DNA from: Vanessa cardui
Lineage: Eukaryota; Arthropoda; Insecta; Lepidoptera; Nymphalidae
Reading direction: 5' to 3'
Length of the DNA: 64,000 nucleotides
Assembly (NCBI RefSeq): GCF_905220365.1
Contig: NC_061147.1
Location: forward strand, 4,712,001 to 4,776,000
Shown: positions 47,695 through 59,230 of the stretch, in pieces
Layout: every line of letters begins with the position of its first letter
Position numbering within the stretch: position 1 is the first letter of the stretch
Notes under the pieces: model-generated
Told to the model about the DNA's origin: nothing
The model's database searches: none
The model's input: only the letters and a program-made list of their open reading frames with translations
Program-made: the position numbers and the translations under genes

Positions 47695-50215
47695 GATAAG
47701 CGCCTGAAATCCTCGATCACAGCTAGTTTATAATATATTTTATGAATATTTATCAATGTTATTATATGTTTGTTATTTATAGCTCGTCGTTACAATTATT
47801 TTGTTGAAATTACAATGTATAAATTACACAATAATGTCTATTAATAAACATATGTATTGTACGTTAATCCATTGTCTCGCAAATACTGGTTTCGATGGAA
47901 CATTTTCGATCTGACAAGGCATTTTTTCACAATAGGTATATATTTATAGACACGTACTTTACTCGTACAATGCTGAACACAAATAAAACAACGAAACATA
48001 TTAAAACACACGGCTTAATTTTCAAACTTTGTTTAGCAGCTGTTTTACTTGACATTTGAAGGAATCAGACACAACATGATATATAGTCGCTCCCTATAGA
48101 AAACACGTAATTATACCCGAAGTACGTTTAACCTTATTTAACGAATAATCTGTTCGATGGATCATATTATGTTCAACGGGGCTCTATTCTTGTTTTCAAT
48201 TACAAGCTTTCATTTAACTTGAAATGTTTGTGTTCAAATCAAATATTGCGAGCTAAATTCGAACCATTCCCTCTTATGCTATGGAGTTTAAATCTTACAT
48301 GTTAGTTTAGTTTCGATGACATAACAGGGGGGACAATTCTACTAACGGTTAGGATACGTTCTCAATTTTATTCCAAATCAACTGCGATTATTTTTCACAA
48401 TAAGAAACCTGTGCTGATTTTTTTATGGGAGCCAATTTTACTAATTTATAGAATACGATACGTAGCTGATTCTATTGCAATCCAACATCGACGGAAATGC
48501 AAATGGATCTTTATGCATTCTGCTAAAATCGGAAAACGGCCACACGGCACTTATTACGTTTCGATACGATGGCGATAAAGCGATTTTTTTATTAGTAGAA
48601 TTGCCCTGATTGGCTCAAGACGAAGAAACTTCTCAACAATCAAGAGCATAGACAAAAAATTTAAAAGATAAAAATGTCAATTTATTTCATAGTATTGTAT
48701 CAGACAGCACAGGAGGTACGTATCATTAAATCCTTAAGCCAACGACTAACACAGACAAGCAAGAAATCTGTTCAACTTAAACATATATTCCGTATTTCAA
48801 TGTTAACGACTACAAAGTGCCAGAAGTGGGAAGTTTTGAGCATCGATATATATAATGTTATACGGAACGAAGTAGAAATGGCAATAAAGATTTGGCACGA
48901 GTATCCGTCATTTGACAAAATTTAATATTCATAGTCGCGCTCCGGACTCGTGAATAAAAAACACTACGCTACTATTCGAAGAAAGAATTCTCTGAAAATA
49001 TATATCGTTTCATCGGTAACGAATCGTTTTATCCAGTCTTTAAATATTGCATTTATATCGATTTGGCAAACGATTATTATTTTAGTACGGACTTGAAATC
49101 GAACGAATAGGTCTAAATTATTATCCCAGTCCATCAGTCCAAAGAGTACTTAGCCTTACATTAAATCGGTATAAAATAACGATCGTTTTACCCTTAAACC
49201 TTTTAGTAACCTTGAGTGGTAATCGTCGTCTTTTTTATTTTTTTTTCAAAGTCAGATATATTATAGTTTACAGATATTATACACTAAAAATATTTTTAAG
49301 TAGGTTATGACATTCCCTATTTTTCATTAGTATATATCATTGAAGCATCACATTCGGCCTATGGACACAATTAAAATCCATTAGGGATGAAGGAAGATCT
49401 ACAACGCGATTTAGACATCGTCACGTAAGGAAAACTTGTAAGATGTCCAAGCGGCCTCTTTTGGGAAAAAAAAGGATACAAAGTGATAGTTTCACGAAAA
49501 AACAAAATAATAAAAAAAATCAGTCAGTTATAATCTGTTTGTTTCACTGAATTGTGTGACAAGTTATGACATAGTAATTTAATCGGCTGTGACTAATGTC
49601 TGTATCAACTGATCACACAATGACCCACTGGTCGAATAGAATTATAAAAAAGCATTTAATTTAATCCCAATTGATTAACATTTTTATAAACATGCAGTTT
49701 CCACGATCAAAGATTACAAATTCATGAAGTCCGTCTAACAAGAATTCGTGATATATATTTTAAGAAAATACTAAAAATTAAAGGTAATATATATTTGGAA
49801 TAGAAATATACAAATCTGATTACTATGAGTTCGGAGAGAAAGAGAAAAAAATGAAAAAAGAGAGAGAGAATTTAAAGTACTGAAAATCCCAAAATAGAAA
49901 AGTTTTCGTACAACGACGGTCAGAATAATTGAATTTTTTTTTATTGTTTTCGTTATGTATTATATTCTGGTCATTTTATTCATATTTCATGTCACAATAC
50001 TGAAACTCCACGTAACACGTGTTATCATTAATCACACAATTACGGACAGCAAATTAAACCAGTTTGACATCGCATTAGCAATGTCAATTTGGTTTCATAA
50101 ATAGGATTACAATTAGGGTTGCAAAATATAACTTATATTAACAAAATATATACTTAATATTTATATTTCCTTTATACGTCAATCAAGTGAAAACTAATGA
50201 ACATTATAAGACTAC
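47695..50215. other. AT-rich non-coding DNA
   Basis: About 2.5 kb without recognised genes. The open frame at 48,674-48,925 has no recognised domain and AT-rich codons. Confidence 0.5.
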
Positions 50216-50219
50216 TAAC

Positions 50220-50495
50220 GGCCCGGACATAATTTTTTTTTATATTTGCACCTTTTATTTTTTTATTTTTTGGTACTCTTTCCGACTTGTTTAACAATTG
50301 TCGTTCTATTTCAACTTATTTACATAAAACCCTTAATTAATAATAAGACTAAATTATTACCTTATGAATCTCCCTCTATCTATTAGTGAAAACCGCATGA
50401 AAATCCGCTTAGTAGTTTTGGAGTTTATCGCGAACATACAGACAGACAGACGCGACCAAGGGACTTTACTTACTTTGTTTTATTATATGTAGTAA
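50220..50495 (+). repeat. Interspersed repeat with GTAGTTTTGGAGTTTATCGC
   Basis: Second copy of the type at 32,340-32,615, ending in a TTTGTTTTATTATATGTAGT stretch. Confidence 0.55.
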
Positions 50496-51477
50496 TGATA
50501 ATGGACGAGGAATCGTCTTAATCGTCTTTCTTTGGAATTCCTTTATTCCTTCTCTCCTCTTTTCACTTTTATTTTATTCTCTTAAAGCTTGATAACAACT
50601 AGATTTTTATAAGAGTACAATATCAAGGTCGAATTCAAATATAGAATTTCTATAATAAACTTTTGACTGAATATATTGAGATGGAAATGTTTCACTTCGA
50701 TCACGTGTACAGTGTTACACGTGCTTTTTTATCTTCATACATAACATTTGCATTATACATTCGATAAACTGTAACAAGATTGCTCAGTACACGAGCATGG
50801 TGATCTTAAGGAAAGATTGTGGGTTCAATGTCGGGCAAGCATTACTCTTCTTGGGTTATTTTATATTCATGTTTTGTTATTACAGCAACTGACTGTTAAT
50901 GTCGTGTTCGCGTATGGACTCCATCCATCCACTTCCAATTGGGTGGAGTAGAGTCATATCTACATATTGTATACAAAAAAAGGTTATTAAGAATAGCGGA
51001 CTCGGCTGAATCTCTTTTATTTAATAGGTATCTTACTTCTACCGTTTAAGAGCTGGCAGTAGAAATATATCAGTGAAGTGTACCTACCCAGACGGGTTGG
51101 CTCGAGTCCTACCCCCAAATCCCTCTAACTTACCTAATACGCAAAATCAACAAACGACTTACATTGCAAACAAACAGTTAAAAATCAATACTATTCAATT
51201 TAATTACAAGTAAATTTACTGAACACACAATAAAAATTCAAATGATTCCACCTAATGGCTTTTAAATTTCTTTTTTATTTATACATATGTACATATTACT
51301 TGTTTTATTGCTTGTAAAATTGAAACGAAATGTTTAAAGCGAGGTTATTAGCTTTTACGATAAGCTGAATTCACGCAATTAGGTAAATAGTCGTAGTCAA
51401 ATTTAATTAGATCATCGAGATAACTTGTCGCACGTCATAGTTTTGAGAGTTCTAAGTTTAAATATTATACTTAATCT

Positions 51478-52040
51478 ATAGCCGAGATATCCCAGTGGTT
51501 AGAACGCGTGCATCTTAATCGATGATTTCGGGTTCAAACCCAGGCAAGCACCACTATAAATATGTTCTTAATTTGTGTTTATAATTCATCTCGTGCTCGG
51601 CGCTGAAGGAAAACATCGAGAGGAAACCTGCATGTGGCTAATTTCATCCAAATTCTGTCACATGTGCATTCCACGAATCCGCATTGGAACAGCGTTGTGG
51701 AATCAAAAATCAAAATAAACTTTATTCAAGTGGGCTTTTACAAGCACTTTTGAATCGTCATTTAACAATTAAGTGAAGCTACCACCGGTTCGTAAAGTAG
51801 ATTCTACCGCGAAGAACCGGCAAGAAACTCAGTAGTTACTCTTTTTCAACATTTAAAAAATACAGTCATGTTAGTTAATACAATTATTTATATTAATATA
51901 TCCTGCCTAGAAGTCAACAGGTATTAATTCCACGCCTTTTTATCATCTACAAAATCTTGTATCGAATAATACGCTTTTTTTACCTGGGAGAGGAGGCCTT
52001 AGCCCAGCAGTGGGTAATTTACAGGCTCTTACTTTACTTT
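51478..52040 (+). mobile_element. Metulj-type SINE split by another repeat
   Basis: SINE from AGCCGAGATATCCCAGTGG to GCGTTGTGGAATC (about 51,715), resuming at TGGGAGAGGAGGCCTTAGCC (about 51,985) and ending with a CTTACTTTACTTTACT tail. The insert is a CCGGTTCGG-type repeat. Confidence 0.9.
51716..51984 (+). mobile_element. CCGGTTCGG-type repeat, fullest copy
   Basis: About 270 bp inserted in a SINE: AAATAAACTTTATTCAAGTG, CTACCACCGGTTCGTAAAGT, GAAGAACCGGCAAGAAACTC and CCTGCCTAGAAGTCAACAGG. Class unknown. Confidence 0.7.
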
Positions 52041-52185
52041 ACTACTTAATCTATCCATACATTATAAATTTGAAAGTAACTCTTGTCTGTCCATCGCTTT
52101 TTGACAAAATTTGGTATGAAGCAATTTTGAAATTCAAGAAATGACATCCGGCTACTTTCTTTGCGCCTAACACATGACAACCAAA

Positions 52186-53699
52186 GCAAGTAATTACAAT
52201 TATCATGTTTCTTAAATATTATGAATTGTATCTTTGAAATATTACTGTTTTCTATCTATGTTGGTCATTATAAATATATAATAAACATTTTTTGTAATGT
52301 ATTTTAACTAATTACATATCTAGTAACAACAAATGCAAATAAATACTATAAAATACAAACGTACTTTTGAATATTTAAATGTAAACATCACTTGTTCCTT
52401 AAATGTAAATAATTAATTATTACAGTATTACTGTATCACGTATTTACAAATGACGACGAAAAACTGATATACTCTATAAACTTCTATCAAATGCTTGAAG
52501 TTTTCCAATCGGCAATGACGTACACACAAACACTTATGCCTTACATACGTAACAATACTAAATTATTCTAAAAATATGAATGTTCTGAATAACCGACTTA
52601 TTTAAAAAGTCTACGTATATATCAAATCTAGTTTCGAACAATTCTCAAAGTCTTGTAAGATCAAAGCCTTTGTCTATCGTCAGTTTATATGCGACCTCGT
52701 AACAGTAGTATTTAAAGCACTGTATGTAACGCTAGGTATCACTTAGTGCATTCAATCTAGCTAAGTCACGCAAATTAATGGTCTAACATTGCGCTATTCA
52801 ACCGACCCAGGTGGCTTATACCTCTTTACTATTAACAAACAAAACTTGCGTATATATTACTATATAAACACTTTATACATAATATGATCAATAATTACAT
52901 GTCGACTTTCACTAAAGATATTGAAGTTTCTAAAATGATTTATTATGTGTCATTTTTAGAACAAAGGCTGAAACAAAATTATAATAAAGTTGTTTAATTA
53001 ATTTACGAAAAACAACAACATATCGTATAGGATTTCGCAAAGTCAAGCGTCTGCTATCGTACAAAGCCGTAGGTTGTATTTAACAAAACATAATACGAGG
53101 CATTAATTACAATATTAATAGTCTTGTATTGTATGTACAAGTCAACGGTCTCGTGCGTCAAGTTTGCATTGTCTATTTGGAGCTTCGTTGTTGCACTAAT
53201 TGTACTTTTCCTGCGCACGACTTCCGGTCTAAAAATTATAATTTCGAAAGCGACGCGCAATTTAGATTTATCTCGTGCAGAATCAGTCAGCACATGTCCG
53301 TATTATTTTTATTGCACATCACTTTCGAACGATAGGAATTGTTTTATATTTTATCGAAACGGAATATATTGAACAAGATTCGACAAGAGGTATGTGGTGA
53401 TGTTGGCAGTATATCTGGGTTAGCGGGAATCTTGATTGTAAAATTTCATTCAAACCCGACAGCCGATTTCGTCTGATTCAATAACTACCCTCCAAATTGA
53501 ACATATTATTATTATTAATATAATAGTATAAAGATATATATATAGTATAAAGATATAATATTAAAAAGTTTTAAGCGTATATAAGCGAACAAAGACATTT
53601 TAAGTGAGACACAATCTCAACGTAACGGGATCTAATATTTGTGTACTCGTTATGGCTTGGACTTTGGTAAGATTATTTTGATACCTATATAAGTTTATA
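52186..53699. other. AT-rich non-coding DNA
   Basis: Short overlapping open frames at 53,054-53,372 on both strands have no recognised domain and cannot be called. Confidence 0.5.
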
Positions 53700-54984
53700 A
53701 TAGGTTGGGGAAAAAGTTTCTTCGTATTTTATATGAAAATTCAAAAAGTTTTTTTTTATAGTTTATTTACATTTGACTAAAGTATGTAGGTGCCATTTTG
53801 TTCCATAACTTTTTGCCATCTTGTTGGTAGTGACATGATCCCATTGCTGTAAAAATTTTGGGGCTTCTGATCGAAAAACTGCGACAAGTGGTTTAGGCAG
53901 TCCTCTCGTGATCTTAACCTGACACTGCCTAAGGAATTCTGCAGAGACCGAAACAGATGAAAATCTGAAGGTGCAAGGTCAGGACTATACGGCGGATGCA
54001 TTAATACCTCCCAGCCAAACTCTCGTAATTTTTGTTGAGCGGCTAAAGATGTGTGAGGTCTAGCGTTGTCATGGTGAAAAACCACACCCCTTCTGTTGAT
54101 CAATTCTGGCCGCTTTCTCTCAATTTCTTGCTTCAATCTCATCAATTGTTCGCAATACAGTTCTGAATCGATGGTCCTGCCGGGCGGTAACAGCTAATAA
54201 TGAATGATGCCCTTCCAATCCCACCATACACACAGCATTACCTTGTTGCGAGTTAATCCGGGTTTTGCCACAGTCTGTGAAGCTTGACCGGCCTTTGACC
54301 ACGATCTTTTTCGCACGTTCTTGTCGTATGTGATCCACTTTTCATCACCAGTTATCAGCTTCTTCAAAAATGGTTCGGTTTCATTACGTCGTAATAAAGA
54401 ATCACAAATGAGTACACGGTTCATTAGGTTTCTTTCAGTGAGTTCATGAGGCACCCATATATCGAGCTTTTTTGTGTACCCAGCTTTATTCAAATGAGTC
54501 AAAACCGTTTTGTGGTCAATTGCCAGTTCTTCAGCTACATCGTAACTACTAATATGCCGATCTTGCTCCACTTTTTCAAAAATGGCATCAATTTTGTCCG
54601 TAATAGGGCGACCAGAGCGAGATGCATCTTTGATATCAAAATTTCCGGATTTAAAACGCTTAAACCAAACTTGCGCTACTCTCACAGATACTGCATTAGG
54701 TCCATAAACACCCCATTTTTTTTTCGCGGCTTGAGTTGCATTTTTACCTTTTTTAGAGTAAAATTTTAAAATGTATCGAATTTCTTCTTTACATTCACTC
54801 ATTTTAATAACAACAAAAACAAATGAAAATCACACAAATTCCTAATTTGAATTTGGAAGTGCCTTCTTTAAAATTAAAACTTTTTAATGATACCAAAACC
54901 AGCCAGATACAAATGGTATAGCCAAAGAGATTTTATTACAAGTTCATACATACTATATGCGAAAAGACTTTTTCCCCAACCTAA
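53700..54984 (-). mobile_element. mariner transposon, 1285 bp
   Basis: Ends are imperfect inverted repeats of about 30 bp (AGGTTGGGGAAAAAGT at both termini) with TA outside each end (53,698-53,699 and 54,985-54,986), as expected for Tc1/mariner insertion. It contains one transposase frame on the minus strand. Length is normal for a mariner. Confidence 0.95.
53777..54802 (-). pseudogene. mariner transposase, one in-frame stop
   Basis: 341 codons starting MSECKEEIRYIL at 54,802, with TAG at codon 203 (54,196-54,194); the frame continues to a normal end at 53,777. Visible motifs: N-terminal helix-turn-helix region (residues about 1-110), WVPHEL at 116-121, GDEKW with catalytic Asp at 153, HHDNARPH with Asp at 245, and YSPDLAPSDFH with Asp at 280. 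The last two are separated by 34 residues, the DD34D triad of mariner. All catalytic residues are kept, so the single stop is the only obvious lesion, suggesting a fairly recent insertion. Confidence 0.95.
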
Positions 54985-55294
54985 TATAATATAGAGTTAA
55001 CTTCAAACAATATACACTTATATTGAAAGCAATAAGCGTAAATGTCTTAAAAATATATTTCAATTTGAGCGCAATTTTTAATTAATCCCACAACATTGTC
55101 TTTCAATGGAATCTTGATTGAGTTTTGTTTCTTCAATATATTATATTTTTTGAGTATTAGTAATTAGCAACTTAATTGCCTGTAACTCAAATATGTAAGG
55201 GAATACATAAATGTGCTTATATTTTAAATGTCAATATGCAACTGGAAATCGACAATAATAATTTCCAATCAATATCATAAGGAAGATAAAGCTT
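54985..55294. other. AT-rich DNA right of the mariner
   Basis: Nothing recognised. Confidence 0.5.
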
Positions 55295-55295
55295 A

Positions 55296-55590
55296 TTTTT
55301 TATGATATAGGTTATACGTAGAGAAATTGGACCATCTGATGGTACCTGGTCACACCCGCCCATGAACTATTGTGCTGTAAGGAATATTGACCATTTCTTA
55401 CATCGCTAATGCGTCATCGAGTTTGGGAGCTAAGATGTTATGTCTTCTGTGCCTGTAGTTACGCTGGCTCACCCACACTGCAAATAGGAACACAACAATT
55501 CTGAGTACCGCTGTTTGGCTGTAGAATACTGAAGAACGGGAACGAGAACGGTAAACAGACGGGCCAACACACAGCCCTACCACTAAGTCA
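55296..55590 (+). mobile_element. Second interspersed family copy
   Basis: Diverged but full length: TTATGATATAGGTTATACGT, CATCTGATGGTACCTGGTCA, GTGCCTGTAGTTACGCTGG and AACACAACAATTCTGAGTA. Confidence 0.65.
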
Positions 55591-57200
55591 GGTTTAACGG
55601 CCTAATGTGATTTAAAAACAAAAATTGCTTTCAACAGCCGATTTATTTAGAAAGATTACTGACTGTTTAATGTCAACACTGCACTAATTTACTGATCACA
55701 CACTATGAATGACTTCCATTCTCTTGAAAAAACATTTTTGATCAATTTCAATATCAGTGCGATTTACAAGACTAGTAATTCCATCTATACAATTATATGA
55801 GAAATAAAACTGAAAATTGATACCAATAATACAAACTATTTTAAACATTCAAATTATTTTTTTATTCAATGTCACGTGGGTGAAATCGCACGGCGCGTCT
55901 AGTTATGATCAATTTAAGATCAACGTTTTACAGATAGAATATTAGATAAAATGAGTATGATACAATCTAATTAAATTCGAGGTCCACTTAATTGACTAGC
56001 GATCCACCCCAGGTGCAATTTATACCGTACTGTCGTATCCCATTATAGCAGGATTAATGTAGCTTTATACCAATAAAAAACATATATAATTAAATCATTA
56101 GTTGCGGATATTACACCCTACATAGAAACAAATTTGAGCTCTTTATAATAAGATATTTAAAGTGATCATTTTATATATTTATGATTAAATATCATCACTT
56201 ATTTTCCTTACTTATTATATAAAAAGAGTTTTTATTGCGTAACGTAAAATTAATACAATTTTTATCGATTCGTTTCGTGATATAAGTAACGTTACGTGCT
56301 GTAACGATTAATTAATGTTAAGCGTGATAAATATAAAACACGCTCCGGAAGAAAAAGTAAAGTGGAAATATAATATCTATACAAAATTCTATCATCATTA
56401 TAATTTCTATTCAGTACCAGGGAGCTATTCTGTAACAAGAAACTCGAATCTCACCGTAGAATATGCGTGCATCTAGCGTGAAGTGACAGAATGTGATATG
56501 TGACATTGAGTAAAATTATTTAATAGGTTATACGTATCAAAATGGCGTATCACTCGTAAGCAGATTGTCAACATTTCACGAGTGAGATACGAAGTGAATT
56601 CTTAAAGAATTACACTGCAGTAGACATGTATGCTCTATGGGTTCTCGTCTATAGCATTTATTTACTTTGGAAGTTTTGTGCAAGTTTCTTTGTATAAATA
56701 ACCATCTCTCTCATTACATATTCTGCTGTACACCAATACTTAGTATTTATGTTTCGATTATTGATTATTCTATGTAAGGTCGATGTGCCAGTGTAAGGAA
56801 CAAGAGACATCATATCTTAGTTATAACTCACCAATCTTGTTTATATAGATTGCGTCAATTATAATGGACAGGGAAAAAAATATCAATAGACAATCATCTG
56901 TACTTCTACATACATTATGTATTTCTGTGTTTTTGTTTCTCAAACAGCCAATCTGCTGAACCGACTTTGTTAAAATTTGGTATAAAGTAAGCTTGAACCC
57001 AAAGAACGACCCGACTTTATACCAAACATCTGACGTCCAAGCCTTAAAATGTGAGCGTAGCCGCGGGCGATATACAGTAGTACATATATAGTTATTATAC
57101 AGAAAGCTGGTTCAGTATTTGTGGACTACCTCTTGCAATTGGATGACGATAACTTTACACAGCTGAAGCGCTTCGGATGCTGCATTAACTTTTCTAAGTG
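55591..57200. other. AT-rich non-coding DNA with old repeats
   Basis: Contains a remnant at about 56,925-57,078 of the TATGAAGCA / GCGGGCGA repeat. No gene recognised. Confidence 0.45.
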
Positions 57201-57251
57201 CATCTTAGAAAAATTCAATTGGTAGAATAGAGAAACTATTGAGCATCTTAC

Positions 57252-57417
57252 CTATTATTTCCTGTAGCTGAATAATGTTCTTAAACGTAACGTACTTACA
57301 CGAATCTACTTGAATTATGAATATTTCGTTTCGATTTGAATTTTGATCGCAAAAGATACAGCTTTCAAAGTGACTTAGAATTTTCAAGAATTCAGAGTCG
57401 ACACAATAGACTTTCAT
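57252..57417 (-). CDS. Candidate exon of an unknown Cys-containing protein
   Basis: Open from ATG at 57,417 for 55 codons to a good donor (AATAG|GTAAGA, phase 1). A strong acceptor-like CTCTCATTTTCTATTCAG lies 16 bp before the ATG. Protein: MKVYCVDSEFLKILSHFESC, then IFCDQNSNRNEIF and CKYVTFKNIIQLQEII. The CIFC pair and later Cys, followed by a helix, faintly recall N-terminal zinc-binding domains of insect zinc-finger proteins, but I cannot assign a family. No second exon was found. It could be a remnant of a mobile element or chance. Confidence 0.3.
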
Positions 57418-57739
57418 TAACTGTTTCGATCAGCTGAATAGAAAATGAGAGCTTAAGTTACATAATATCTTTTGTTAAATGCTCGCTTATTGTGGAAAAT
57501 CGATACACAAACCTACGTCACACAATTGATTTGAAGATTTTGTATTTGTTACTAGCGAACGCCTCGGCTTCGCTCAGGTTCAATATTGATGAAGAAATTC
57601 TAAACTGCTCTTAAGCGAAACAATATTTGTAAGTAAACATTGATCAAATTTTGGACGGATCGCTAGATTCAATTACTTTGATAAAGATTATTGAATAATG
57701 TGTTATAATACCAATATTTTTATTCGTATAATGATTAAA

Positions 57740-58022
57740 AGTAAAGTAAAGTAAAGTAACAGCCTGTAAATTTCACACTGCTGGCCTCCTCTTCCATTAA
57801 GGAGAGGGTTTGGAACATATTCCACTACGCTGTTCAGGTTCATGTGGCAGAATTTCGATAAAATTAGACACATATAGGTTTCCTCACAATGTTTTCCTTC
57901 ACCACCGAGCACGAGATTAATTATAAACACAAATTAAGCACACATATATAGTGGTGCTTACCCCGTTTGAACCCGCTATCATCGGTTAAGACGCACGCGT
58001 TCTCACTGAGCCATCTCAGCTC
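57740..58022 (-). mobile_element. Metulj-type SINE
   Basis: The minus strand has a head with ATGGCTCAGTGAGAACGCG, a degraded B box, and the body to GTGAAATTTACAGGCTGTTA, followed by (CTTTA)n. A short internal deletion is present. Confidence 0.85.
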
Positions 58023-58261
58023 TTGATTAAAAGTAAACACTATAAAAACAACAGTATTTACGATCGTGCTGTTTTAGAGAAGAATTGCAGAAAGATTCCT
58101 GGATAAAAATCTCCTAGTTACAAAAATATTCATACATAAGATTTGATTGTAATCACAAGTGAGTTATATTTGTAAATATTCCGTTTCGTCTCGAGTATAA
58201 ATAAAGACACTTCAAATCTATCTCGACTTTAATATGATGTCAACAAACGTTACTATCATAT

Positions 58262-58485
58262 TGATATGACACTGTAAGAATTATTAACTATTCCTTACAT
58301 CGTCAATGCGCCACCAACCTTGGGAACTAAGATGCTATGCCCCTTGTGCCTGTAGTTACACTGGCTCATTCACCCTTCAAACCGAAACACAACAATACTG
58401 CGTACTGTTGTTTAGCGATAGAATATCTGATGAGTGGGTGGTACCTACCCAGGCGGACTTGCACAATGCCCTACCACCAAAACAT
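58262..58485 (+). mobile_element. Second interspersed family copy, 5' truncated
   Basis: Begins TGACACTGTAAGAATTATTA; CTTGTGCCTGTAGTTACACT, ACACAACAATACTGCGTACT and GGGTGGTACCTACCCAGGCG are well kept. Confidence 0.7.
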
Positions 58486-58929
58486 TTCGTCATATTAGCA
58501 GACGTTTTATAATTCATAGACTAGAACTCAAAACGTGCATCACGTATTCACGTTTCATAGTCTTAACTGAGCAAATGTTATTTATACTCTCTCTTAACTA
58601 TATCGGATTATACTTCAATGTAAATGGATAAAACTCAAAGTAAGTTCAATTTTATTGAATACTTATTAATGTCATGATGTATTTTTAATAGGGTTGATGT
58701 ACTAATTTATGATACGTGTTCCTTGTGCCTGAATAATTGGCACTTTGAGGCATATACAATTCTTAACATCACGAATATACCGTGGAATCGGTGATGTTAT
58801 ATCTCTGACGACTATAATTACACTTGATTAATGATCGGTCAAACCAAAACCAAGTATTAAAGGTGCGATGTATGGTTGTTTGATTGAGATTACGGATAAA
58901 GTAACGAAATATTAAATAGTACTTAATTG

Positions 58930-59230
58930 AGTCGACATGGCCCAGTGGTTAGAACGCGTGCATCTTAACCGATGATTGCAGGTTCAAACCCAGGCAAGCA
59001 CCGCTGATTCATGTGCTTAATTTGTCTTTATAATTCATCTCGTGCTCAGCAGTAAAAGAAAACATCGTGAAGAAACCTGCATGTGACAAATTTCATAGAA
59101 ATTCTGCCACATGTGAATTCCACCAACCCGCATTGGAACAGTGTGGTGGAATATGTTCCAAACCTTCTCCTCAAAAGGAGAGAAGGCCTTTGGCCCCGCA
59201 GTGGCAATTTACAGGCCGTTGTTGTTGTCA
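58930..59230 (+). mobile_element. Metulj-type SINE, full length
   Basis: Head GAGTCGACATGGCCCAGTGG, B box GGTTCAAACCCAGGC, body to GGCAATTTACAGGCCG and a TTGTTGTTGT tail. Confidence 0.9.

Noticed and set aside
53054..53372. Paired frames as a first exon or promoter
   Set aside because: No family match, and the initiator-like TCAGTC alone is too weak.
16722..59230. tRNA genes at the B-box sequences GGTTCAAACCC
   Set aside because: Each is the head of a SINE with a long shared body, and no complete cloverleaf was seen.
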